Shown here piece after piece: positions 23,542 to 33,820 of a DNA stretch of 64,000 nt. Within the stretch, counting starts at the first letter, position 1; every line of letters begins with the position of its first letter. The translations under genes and the position numbers were made by a program. The notes under the pieces were generated by a model, which was not told where the DNA came from, ran no database searches, and saw only the letters and a list, made by a program, of their open reading frames with translations. The stretch is from Simmondsia chinensis (taxonomy: Eukaryota; Streptophyta; Magnoliopsida; Caryophyllales; Simmondsiaceae), in assembly GCA_018398585.1 (NCBI GenBank), contig JAGTTD010000020.1, positions 19,874,350 through 19,938,349 on the forward strand, read 5' to 3'.

Positions 23542-24521
23542 GAGTCGGTTCCCAAAATAATGCTAAAAAATAAAAAAATTAAAAAAATAATGTTGAAAAA
23601 AAAATATTTCCAAATCTACTGTTGAACCGTGTTTACAAAACGCGGCTTCAATAAACCGCGTCCATAAACCGCGTATAACAATGGTATAAACCGCGTTTCA
23701 ATAATGCGGTTATATTAACAAAACCGCGTCACGAAAACGCGGTTATATTAATAAAACCGTGTCACGAAGACGCGTTTTATTAAACACAAAACTGCGTCAT
23801 GAAGATGCGTTTTATTAAACAAAACCGCGTTATGTAGACGCAGTTTATAATTGTTATAACCGCGTCTTTTGGACCCGGTTTACTAGGTTTATCTAAAAAA
23901 CCCCGGCCCATTCATTCACGCGTGCTCTCTCTGCTGCTCTCACCGTCTCTCTGCCTCTTTCTCGTTAACCCACCACCAGTCACGTCGTTCGCCTCCTCCT
24001 TTCTTTTGCCTATACACTAGAGATCTTTCAAGTACTATTATTGGAGTTATTTGACCTCCACTTATGATGTTGGAGCTTACCATTATGGGATCAATATGAT
24101 AATCATCACAAATTGTGGCATAATAAAAACTATAATCTAACAAAAAAGTGAAGAATTGCGGCATAATGGTAAGTATAAGTGAAAATAAAGGGGATTTTGG
24201 ATTCCTGGCGTTAAACCGCGTTTTATAAACTTGGTTCATGGGTAAACCGCGTTTAGTAGACGCGGTTCATTCATAAACCGCGTTTAGTAGACGCGGTTTA
24301 TGTTGTAGTGAACCGCGTTTAGTAGATGCGGTTTATGTTGTAGTGAACCGCTTTTACTAAATGCGGTTTATGCTTAAATAAACCGGATTATTTTGATCCG
24401 ATTTTATTGAAATTTAAACGCGTTTTGTAAACGCGGTTCAACAGTAGATTTGAAAATATTTTTTTTTCAGCATTTCTTTTTAATTTTTTTTATTTTTTAG
24501 CATTATTTTGGGAACCGACTC
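23542..24521. mobile_element. Mutator-type MITE with CCGCG palindromic repeats
   Basis: Terminal inverted repeats start GAGTCGGTTCCCAAAATAAT and continue for more than 90 bp to CTACTGTTGAACCG. The right end reverse-complements to the same. A perfect 9-bp target duplication GAGAATTGT (23533-23541, 24522-24530) marks a Mutator-superfamily insertion. The interior has many short palindromes of the form AACCGCGTTTAGTAGACGCG or variants, in both flanks. It carries no transposase. The insertion point is the junction of polypurine tract and 3' LTR of the host element. Confidence 0.85.
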
Positions 24522-24527
24522 GAGAAT

Positions 24528-24898
24528 TGTTGGGTTATATGTAGAGCTTGGTTGTATTGGGTTTGGTTTATAAGTTATAGGATTGGACCAACTCTATTTG
24601 GGCCCATGTCATACTAGGGTTTAGTGTGAAAAGCTCTATATATACACGGATTTGTGTATGTTCTCCTTAGGGTTTGAATTGAGAGGATTGAGAGTTGAGA
24701 CGTCTTATATAACTCCAATGGAAATAAAAAAAATTATTATGCTCCCTTCCGTGGATGTAGGCTTCGGCTGAACCACATAATTTCCAGTGTTCTCTCCTAT
24801 CCCTTTTGTTTATTATTGCTACTTCGATTTATGATTTAGTAATTCCTGTGGGTGATCTTAAATAGATGGTATCAGGGTCTAATAAACTATGTCTAACA
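24528..24898 (+). repeat. 3' LTR of nested element
   Basis: Starts TGTTGGG immediately after (and overlapping by three bases) the 9-bp duplication of the MITE. It ends TCTAACA next to AATCC. Its last 14 bp are an extra partial repeat absent from the left LTR. Confidence 0.8.
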
Positions 24899-27800
24899 AA
24901 TCCCAATCTTAGTTTGCTTCACTGCAATAGCCAAGTAATAAGACATAAGCCCTATGTCAGTCATTTCAAACTCTTTTTCCATAATCCTTTTGAAATCTTC
25001 AGTCATACTTGGGTTGTTCCCTTAAAATATAAGGTCATCTTCATAGAGGCAGACAAGTAAAATGTCATTCTTTTGAATTTTAACATAAAATGTATATTCA
25101 TGAGTGCACCTTTTAAATCCATTATCTTGAAAATACTTGTCAATTCTGCTATTCCATGCCCTCGGTACTTGCTTTAACCCGTACAAGGCTTTCTTCAATT
25201 TTAAAACCTTTTCTTCTTGGCCATCAATCACATAGCCCTCAGCTTGTTCAACATAAATTTCCTCTTCAAAGAAACATTGAGGAAAGCTGATTTGACATCT
25301 AGTTGATGGATCTTCCATCCATTCTGAGCAGTAACAGAAATCAATAATCTGATAGTTTTCATGCGACCAACCGGAGCAAATACATTAGTGTAGTCAACTT
25401 CTTGTTTCTGAGTGTAGCCTTTAGCAACAAATCTTTCCTTGTATCTCTCTACCTCGCCATTAGCAGATCTCTGTGTTTTAAATATCTACTTCATATCAAT
25501 GGTTTTTGACCTTTAGGTAAGTTGGATAGCTCCCAAGTCACATTCTTCTTAATGGCACTAATTTCTTCATCCATAGCCCATTGCCATTTTTCATCTTTGT
25601 TGCATCTTCAAAATTTAAGGGCTCACCATCTGCAGAGAAGGATTATCATTATTCTCTAAATAATAATCGTTGTACTTTTCTGGCATTCTTCGTTCCCTTG
25701 CTGATCTTTGAACTATGGGAGTGGCTTCATCCTCATTTGCAACCTCTTTAAGATTTTCTAATAACTCTTCAGTGATTTGTGGATCTAAGACTTGTGCTGT
25801 TGCTTCATCATCTTCATCAAAATATGGACAGGAGTCATAGGAATCTTCTTTTTGCTCATTCCAAACCCAAGTAGCTTCTTCATTGAACTCCACATCTCTA
25901 CTAACTACCACCTTTCTAATTTCTGGATTAAACAACTTGTATCCTTTAGAGTTATATTCATACCCAATAAACACATACCTTTTACTTCTGTCATCAAATT
26001 GAGTCTTGTTCTAAAACTTGAGCATATGCAAGACTTCCAAACACTCGCAAGTGAGAGATATCAGGCTTCCTTCTGCTCTAAGCTTCTTAAGGGGTTTGGT
26101 TCATTAGCTTTTTTGTGGGACATCTATTGGTGAGATAAACTGCACAAGAAACAACTTCTACCCAATACGCATCTGGCATTTGTTTACTCTTCATCATTCT
26201 CCGAGCCATATTAATAACTGCTCTATTCTTCCTTTCTGCCATGCCATTCTACTGTGGAGATCTTGGCACTGTTAAAGGATGGCGGCTCCCATGCTTGTTA
26301 CAGAAATCTTTGAACTCATTAGAAGTAAATTGACCTCCTCTATCTGTCCTCAATGATTTAATCATATAACCACTTTCTTTTTCAACCAATATTTTGAAAA
26401 TTTTAAATGCTCCAAAAGTCTCAAATTTCCTTTGACGAAAATAAACCCAAGACTTTCAACTAAAATCATCAGTAAAAAGCAGAAAATAATTGCTTTTACC
26501 AAGTGACGAAGGCTCGATGGGTCCACAAACATCAGCATGTACAAGTTGAAGTGGCTCTGTTGCTCTTGAAAGTGATTGCTTTGGGAAGCTTTTTCTAGCA
26601 TGCTTTCCAAGGATACATGCTTCACAAAGTTGCTCGGGATGATCAATAGAGGGTATACCTTTCACCATCTTTTTATCTCTAAGTGCCATAGCCAAGATGA
26701 ATCTTTTACACAAGCCTTCTAACATTTGGCCGTGTCTACATGTAGGTTCAACAGATACATTCTATTTTTTGACATCAAAAATTTTGTAATCAAACTGGCA
26801 TTATGATCTCTCAAGAAAAAACTATGATCTTTCATATGAATTTCATAGCCCTTTTCTAAGAGTTGCCCCAAACTTAAAATATTACACCTCAATTTTGGCA
26901 CGTAATAAGCATCAGTAATGAGTCTATGGTCACCATCTCTCAAACGATTAAAATGGCACCTTTGCCTTTGATATGTACTTTGGAAGAATCTCCAAAAGTG
27001 ACATCACCACCTAAATACTCATTAAGCTTTACAAACTTACTCTTATCTCTACACATATGATTACAGGCACCATTGCCATGTACTAACAATCATTGTCTTC
27101 TTTTTCACTTGTCTTGCGAGCCAACAATAATGTTGATTCCTCTAGCTCTTGTTTTGTCTCCACCAAATTGGCCTTTTCACTAGTTTCTTCCGTTGTGTTC
27201 TAACACTCCCATGAATAATGGCCATATTTTTGACAATTATAGCATTTAATCTGGGATTTATCATACCTCCCATTTGACCTCCAATTGTTGCCTCTTCCTC
27301 TTTCTATTCCACGTCCACATCCTCTGGATGAGCTTTGGCTTTCTTCATCATTCTTAGATGGATTTTGATCACCACCTAAACCTTGTCCATGTCCGCGACC
27401 TCGTCCACGGCTTCTTCGATTTCCTCCACCTCTTTTGCTTTTTCTCTCTTGCCTTGGAGAGAAAGTTTTGCTTGCAAGACCTGCTCCACAGATTCATTCT
27501 TGCTTTTGTTCATTCTTTGTTCATGGGCTTGTAATGACCCACTTAACTACTCAATAGAATAGTGTCTAAATCTTTCGACTCCTCGATGGCTATAGTAATA
27601 TGCTCAAATTTTGGATCTAGAGAACGGAGAATGTTCTCTATTACCCGAACTTTGAGTGCTTCTTCTCCATTTCTTTTCATTTGATTGACAATGCTTTGAA
27701 CTCTAGAGAAATAATCAAAAACAGTTTCGGATTCCTTCATGTGAAGTGCTTCAAATTCACTTCTTAGTGTTTGGAGACGAACCTTCTTCACCTTCTCTGC

Positions 27801-28140
27801 TCCCTTGAAAGACTTGTGAAGAATTTCCCATGCTTCTTTTTAAGTCGTCGTGTTGGCCACCTTCTCAAGCGTAGAATCGTCCAAACATTGATGGATGATC
27901 AAAAGGGCATGTTGATCTTTCTTTCTACTCTTCTCTAAAGCATCCTTCTGGGCTTGATTCAAGGAAGCTTCATCTTTAGCTTCCTCACAGTCATTGTCAA
28001 CAATCTCCCATGCACCTTTAGATCCAAGGATAGCCTTCATTTGGATAGACCAACTATCATAGTTGTCTTTTGTGAGGTGAGGGCATTGAAAAGGAAGAGA
28101 ACTTTTTGCTAAAGTCATAACCTACACTTTGATACCACTT

Positions 28141-28440
28141 TGTTGGAAATAAAAAATTGGCTAACTCACACAACTAGGAAGAGGAGAGAAATAAAACAAG
28201 AGAAACTCAAAATACTTATATAATTTATTCTATTTCCACACTCTTCAATGGGTTGATACAAGGGGTATAGGACTCTTCAATTTCGACAATTATTCCCATT
28301 AAGTTAATACATAATTAGCCCTTGAAATTCTCCATAAATTTCTACCTCTAATTCTATATAAAACTCCTATAAAAGCTCTTAACCACATCACACCATTGAA
28401 TATTAAATTCCTTTATTAGAATCAAGTTTAATTTCTAACA
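28141..28440 (-). repeat. 5' LTR of the 21-28 kb copia
   Basis: 300 bp; the primer-binding site complement (CTTTGATACCACT) lies immediately to its left. Confidence 0.9.
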
Positions 28441-28690
28441 CAACAAACTCAGTGCCTCAAGGGCTCCTGCATAAGCGGGTTTGGGAGGGGTGGATGTATG
28501 CAGCTTTACCTCTTCGGGGCGTAACCCTGTCGAGAGACTGTTTCTGAGGACCCCTAACCTTATAGGGTTGGCAACACCAAGACTTCCCATGAGGTCACCC
28601 ATCTGGTACTATACTCTTGCCCAAACACGCTTAATTTTGGAGTTCTAATAGAATTTGGTTGCATTAGTATCTGCTAAATGAACCCTGTCA
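28441..28690 (-). mobile_element. 5S rRNA-derived SINE, copy C, split by the copia
   Basis: On the minus strand it starts near 28690 with GGGTTCATTTAGCAGATACT, aligning to the very 5' end of 5S rRNA. It then passes AAATTAAGCGTGTTTGGGC and GATGGGTGACCTCATGGGAA to GTCTTGGTGTTG, the 5S 3' end. After GAAACAGTCTCTCGAC it reaches the 3' module (AAGCTGCATACATCCACCCC, GGAGCCCTTGAGGCACTGAG). Its TTG-rich tail continues at 21149-21162, beyond the copia. Target duplication: AAAGAACAAAAATATA (21133-21148) and AAAGAACAAGAATATA (28691-28706). This copy retains the most complete 5S part. Confidence 0.85.
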
Positions 28691-28706
28691 AAAGAACAAG
28701 AATATA

Positions 28707-29578
28707 GATACAAGAAATAGTAACAGTTGAATAGGATCTCTGTTGCTTTGTGATAAGAATAGGCTACCTCCAACCGTATGCTGCTGGGAAAGTGCCATTG
28801 ATTTGGCTTCTATTATTAGGCTGTTGCTCTTAAATAATTAGTGAAAAAATCACGATATAAAAGCTGACGTCCCATGAAGGCGGAACCCGAGAGCACACAT
28901 GGGTAGGTAGAGATTATGCAAAGATAGAACCAAAAAAAAAAAAAAATTAAAAAAAATCAAGATTTACCTACGGCCACATAAACAAAACACCAAATAAAAC
29001 ACTACATCGGAAGACCTCATCATCAAATATGCCTACACAAAGATAGCACCACCCCACCCCAATAGCCAATCCTCCCGGAGAAAACTTCCAATGTTGGAAC
29101 ACGAGCCTACCCAAACGACATCTTCTCCCATCAACCCGAGATTAATAGGCAATTAGAGCAAGACTTACCTACGGTTCCTTCTTTTCTTACATAAAGAATT
29201 GCCATGTGCACTGGCTTTAATGGCAGAATTAGGCAGTTGCTGAAAATTCTAGTAATTCTAATGTTGTTAGTGTTTATTTTTCTACTCTATGATAACAAAG
29301 CCATTTTCTGTCATATTTTGTTCTTTATTGAATTGTCTATTATATGGTATTGGTTATGTTCGGAACGGTAATCATGTTCAGGACATTGACAAAAATACAC
29401 AACTTATGTTCATGAATCAGGTATACCTTCAGCAGTTGGATTATGAATACAAACTTTTTATGCCAAGTATGAACATGGATCACAACTAAGATTTGCCTCA
29501 TTGGATCTGCGAATAGTATGCTTGAAGTTGGTAATTTCGATTGCTTGAGTATAAACCACTTAGAATATTCAAACAAAA
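28707..29578. other. intergenic, no gene seen
   Basis: Contains an A-rich tract near 28931-28945 and short chance reading frames only. Confidence 0.5.
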
Positions 29579-29821
29579 ATGACAAGAGATCAGGACACGA
29601 AGCTCACAGCAAAAAGAGTATACCTCAAATTAAGTGAAATCAGATTATATAGTGGCCGTAGAGTGTGAGCGAGTAAGTGTAATGTGAGAATAATGGGTAC
29701 CCCTAGAATAGGAGCCATCTCGTATATTTATAGTGTTTACACAAGGTATAGGCTACATATAAGATAAGCCCAATGGGCCTAATATATACAATTGTAACCC
29801 AATATACATTGTACTCTAACA
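29579..29821 (-). repeat. 3' LTR of the 29-37 kb copia (left limit uncertain)
   Basis: Minus-strand start TGTTAGAGTACAATG after TTGTGGGGGGA. A TATA-like CTATAAATATAC occurs on the minus strand near 29732. No second LTR is available to fix the other end. Confidence 0.5.
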
Positions 29822-30939
29822 TCCCCCCACAACCGAAGCAAGAGATAAACGAATGCGAAGGTTGTGTCTGAATAGGAGAAAGAGTTGCCACGGCATATTT
29901 TTAGTAAAGATGTCAGCTATTTGTTGTGATGACGGGATGTGGAGAACCCGCACAAGGCCCATGTGGACACGCTCGTGGACAAAATGAATGTCGATCTCAA
30001 TGTACTTGGTGTGAACATGCTGCACAAGATTAGTGGAGAAGTACATAGCTGAGATATTATCGCAATAAAGTAAGGTAGCACGTGGAAGAAGAAGACCAAG
30101 CTCGCCAAGAAGAAAGTGAAGCCAGCAACACTTAGGCATTTGCAAATGCCCTATACTTGGCCTTGGTGCTGGAGCGGGAAACTGTAGACTGGTGTTTAGA
30201 AGACCAAGAGATGATGTTATAGCCAAGAAAAACACAAAAAACCAGATGTAGATCGGCGAGTATCAGGACATCCAACCCAGTTTGCATCAGAATATGCCAC
30301 AAGTTGATTCACACGAGAAGGAGAGATGGTCAATCCATAAGCTATGGCACCTTTAATGTACCTGAGAATGCATTTAACGGCCATCCAATGAGGTTAACGC
30401 GGATAATGCATAAACAAACGTACTTGTTGTACAACATAAGAGATATCGGGGCGAGTACAAGTAAGATACCGAAGAGCACCAACTGTAGATCAATATAAGG
30501 TGGGATCTGACATGAGGTTGCCATCATCTAGTGAAAGTTTAGACTTGGAGTCTGTACGTGTAGCCACAGGCTTGCAGGAGAGCATGTTGGTCTTATCAAG
30601 CAGATCGTGAGCATATTTGGATTGAGATAAAAAGAGACCATCTGAAGAGTGCGAGACCGAGATTCCAAGAAAATAATTAAGCCGCCCCAAATCTGTCATA
30701 TCTAATTCAGAACGTAGAAACGACCTGTAGCTTGAAGAAGCATAACAAAAGATGCAGTGAGAACTATATCATCCACATAACTAACAGTATAGCCATGCCA
30801 CCGCCACAACGTAGGACAAATAGGGATGAATCAGACTTACAGTCGGTGAAGCCAAGCATATGAAGAAAAGAAGCGAAGCGAGTGTACCATGTCGGGGTGC
30901 CTGCTTAAGACCATAAAGAGACTTATTTAGCTTGCAAAC

Positions 30940-31523
30940 TGATGCAGCGTGCATCCCATGGCTTGGCCTTGGCGGGACCGGAAGGAGAAGGAAAGGTACA
31001 AACCGGAGGCACTTGGCTTAAGTCAAGGAGTCTGCATGGAACAAGCCAGCTGGGAACTTGGCGCCACCCTTACTTAGCGTCACCATGGGACCAGAATTTG
31101 GCGCCACCATGGTTTTTGTCCAACTTGGCTACACCAGCTCGTAGACCTTGTTAGCACAAGAATCTCGGGAGATTTCCTTTCTGTTTCAACCACCACGGCA
31201 TTTGGCGAAACTTTGACCGAATCAAGACTAATTAGGGGATTTGATTTGATTTTATTTTCATTTTAGTTTTGATTTGATTTTTTGAATTTGAATTTGAATT
31301 ATTATTCCTCCTCTATATAAAGGAGAGGCTAGGCTTAGGTTTAAGAAGACTTTAATTTTGATGAATTACGATATTTTCTTTTATGGAGATTTAGACTCCT
31401 CAATATATGAGAGAGCTAATTCTACCCCTCTTTGTCTATTTTATTTCAGTTCTAAATGAAATACAAAGGGAATGCTGTTCAACCTTCCTGTAACCCCCTT
31501 TTATCCCATCACGCTCTGCATCA
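30940..31523 (+). repeat. 5' LTR of the gypsy element
   Basis: 584 bp with a TATA box (TATATAAAGG) at about 31315. Matches 33253-33820 closely, with a small length difference near 31045-31085. Confidence 0.9.
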
Positions 31524-31553
31524 TCTGGTATCAGAGCTCAGAAAGTTTCTGAG

Positions 31554-33252
31554 ATGGCATTGAGATGTCGAGAGACCACTGCCGTTGAAGAAGACAGTGA
31601 CCGTCATGTTGAGAGGAAGTTAAAGGCGAAGGAAGAATGATTCCGGCGAATCAAGTGTGGCTTGATTCAAACCGCGGCACATCCTGTCTGGGCGCTAGGA
31701 TGCCGACCCCAACGCCCCTTATACCCGGACGCTATGCAACAAAGCAGAGAAGTAATGCGTCAACGAGACACCTTCTAGACGACGTGCACGATGGGCGAGA
31801 GAATTGCACGCCTAGCCATCGACCCCGGAAGACGTAGCAACGCCATCTATGAAGAAGCCATCCAGAAGTTAGGGTTAAAGACGGTGGATTATCCAAACCC
31901 TTACATTATGGCAGGAAGAGGTGGGCAAGTACTTCCACGAAAACATTGTTTGATCAATTTTTCAATTGGGAAGAAGTATCGGGAGTCGGTTTGGTGTGAT
32001 GTGGTAGCCATGGACACTTACCACGTGTTGTTGGGGAAGCCATGGATGGACCATAGAGGCGCCATCCACGATAAAGAAGAGAACACATTTGCTTTCATGT
32101 TAGGGAGTCAAGATCATCTTGCTTCTATAGAAGATTGAGGCACCATGTGAGACAAAAGCTGGGAATCTGGTGCCAAAAGAGCAAGCCTCAAGCACAGTTG
32201 GCTCCACCACAGAGACAAACGTTGGCTCCACCACAGAGGCAGAAGTTGGCGCCACCAACGAGACCAACTTAGAGCCCTAACCAGAAGAGGAAAGTTAAGA
32301 TGTGAAGGACCTGGAGTCTGAATTGACGAAAAGAGAAGAAAAGTATTCGAAGACAAGCCGAGACTTACCGGTGACAACTCAAGAAGCAGCAAACGACAAG
32401 CCAAAGTTAGGCGTGTTCAAGCCAACCATGAAGGTACCACACCCAGAATTTAAGGCTCGCGACATTACCTTATCGAGTAGAGAGGAGTACAACCGAATTG
32501 GCCTTGAATTCATGTGGACATTTGGTGCCAATCAATGAAGCTACTTGTTCGATGTTACATCCGGGTAAGACCAAAAGGTGGGACGGCCGCATTGACGCCC
32601 ACAAGAGCTGGGACTTGGCGGAGCGAAATGGAAAAGGTAAGAAGCTTGGCGATTAAGGGTACAAAGTGGAAGATAGGGAAGTTCCAAGTAACAAGGCTCA
32701 ACAAGAAAACAACGCACATAATTCGAGGATGAATTCTCTCCAAGCCGGAGAGAATGATGCAAAGAGTAATCGAACAATGGTGAGTCATCAATATCGGGTC
32801 AACATCTCTATGGTTAGGGCCCAAATGAGGCAAGTTCAAGAGAAGATGAGAGCCATATTGGCATAGGCTTAAGCCAAGATGGGAGTCATGTTGGCATAGG
32901 CTTAAGCCAAGGATTCTACTTTACGCTTGGCTTCACCGATGGAGGAAGCGATTTGCGGAGCCAAAGGAGGAAAACAATGACTTTGCGCCACCGTTGACCA
33001 GTGAGACTACATATTGGCGTGGCCAATGTTTAGGCGTCACCTTTGTGGTTAAGCCAAGGTGGGAAGTGGAGCTGGGTTGGCTAAGCAAGACACGGCTACA
33101 GTGTATTCGGTTATGGCACCTTGCTTGGCTAAAAAATCAGGAGCTAGCAACAAAGGGCTCAACAAGGATGATGATGAAGATACAAGTGACCAGGCTGATC
33201 AGGAAAACTCTACTCGGAATTCGAGGACGAATTCCCTCCAGGCCGGAGAGGA
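31554..33252 (+). pseudogene. gypsy gag-pol remnant (protease domain)
   Basis: An ATG at 31554 opens a short gag-like start that stops near 31640. At 31791-32138 an open frame resembles a gypsy retropepsin domain: LAIDPGRRSNAIYEEAIQKLG, then VLLGKPWMDHRGAIHD. The catalytic D-T/S-G appears as DPG, so the protease would be dead. The remaining interior shows imperfect internal duplications, for example the pol-end motif near 32728 and again near 33217, and TTGGCNCCACC repeats at 32195-32250. Integrase and reverse transcriptase are absent. Confidence 0.65.
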
Positions 33253-33820
33253 TGATGCAGCGCGTATCCCATGACTTGGCCTTGGCGGGACCGGAAGGAG
33301 AAGGAAAAGTGCGAACCGGAGGCACTTGGCTTAAGCCAAGGAGTCTGCACGGAACAAGCCAGCTGGGAACCTGGTGCCACCATAGGACCAGAACTTGGCG
33401 CCACCATGGTTTTTGTCCAACTTTGCTACACCAGCACGTAGACCTTGTCAGCACGAGAATCTCGGGAGATTTCCTTTCTGTTTGAAACACCACGGCATTT
33501 GGGGAAGCTTTGACCAAATCAAGACTAATTAGGGGATTTGATTTGATTTTATTTTCATTTTTAGTTTTGATTTGATTTTTTTAATTTGAATTTGAATTGT
33601 TATCCGTCCTCTATATAAAGGAGAGGCTAGGTTTAGGTTTAAGAAGACTTTAATTTTGATAAATTATGATTTTTTCTTTTATGGAGATTTAGACTCCTCA
33701 AGGTGTGAGAGAGCTAATTCTACCCCTCTTTGTCTATTTTATTTCAGTTCTAAATAAAATACAAAGGGAAGGTCATTGAACCTTCCCATACCCCCTTTTA
33801 TCTCATCACGCACTGCATCA
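33253..33820 (+). repeat. 3' LTR of the gypsy element
   Basis: 568 bp, same ends as the left LTR, preceded by GGCCGGAGAGGA as polypurine tract. Confidence 0.9.

Larger units (their letters stand above)
22231..24898 (+). mobile_element. short non-autonomous LTR element nested in copia reverse transcriptase
   Basis: Two ~356-371 bp LTRs (22231-22586 and 24528-24898) share GTTATATGT, GGTTTATAAGTTATAGGATTGG and GGGCCCATGTCA blocks. Perfect AATCC target duplications lie at 22226-22230 and 24899-24903. Next to the left LTR is GTATCAGAGC, part of a tRNA-Met primer site, and AAGTGGGAGAAT precedes the right LTR, so it runs on the plus strand. Without its own nested MITE it is about 1.7 kb with no retroelement domain: a TRIM-like or small LARD-like element. 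GC-rich reading frames at 22830-23369 show no recognisable protein. Confidence 0.85.
21505..28118 (-). pseudogene. copia gag-pol polyprotein, broken and interrupted
   Basis: Reading leftward: gag from the ATG at 28118 (UBN2-type, with an in-frame stop near 27838), continuing to 27543. Next come an intact CCHC knuckle CYNCQKYGHYSWEC near 27205-27250 and the protease/pre-integrase region (26943-26456, with GKHARKSFPKQ and LQLVHADVCGP). Further integrase and post-integrase pieces follow (26646-25615), then reverse transcriptase (25318 to about 24904, with KALYGLKQVPRAW). It resumes beyond the nested element at 22225, through IDPTLFKSLMGSLRY and ARPDILF-like motifs, to the RNase H end near 21505. 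The catalytic YVDD box reads YEDD here. Several stops and frame changes separate the pieces. Not functional as it stands. Confidence 0.85.
21163..28440 (-). mobile_element. Ty1/copia retrotransposon, host of two nested insertions
   Basis: LTRs at 21163-21461 and 28141-28440 (about 300 bp) have plus-strand ends TGTTGG and CTAACA. On the minus strand the purine tract AAGGGGGAG adjoins the left LTR, and the primer site AGTGGTATCAAAG adjoins the right LTR, so it runs right to left. Flanks CAATA (21158-21162) and CAACA (28441-28445) are a 4/5 target duplication. Removing the nested 22231-24903 segment leaves about 4.6 kb, a usual copia size. It sits in the TTG-rich tail of a 5S-SINE. Confidence 0.9.
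30940..33820 (+). mobile_element. non-autonomous Ty3/gypsy element
   Basis: LTRs 30940-31523 and 33253-33820 both start TGATGCAG and end CTGCATCA, a perfect 8-bp inverted repeat. Perfect CAAAC target duplications lie at 30935-30939 and 33821-33825. TGGTATCAGAGCTC follows the left LTR as primer site. The interior is only 1.7 kb, with a protease remnant and the gypsy-typical 'ATTCGAGGACGAATTC' pol end just before the right LTR. Most of gag and pol is deleted. Confidence 0.9.
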
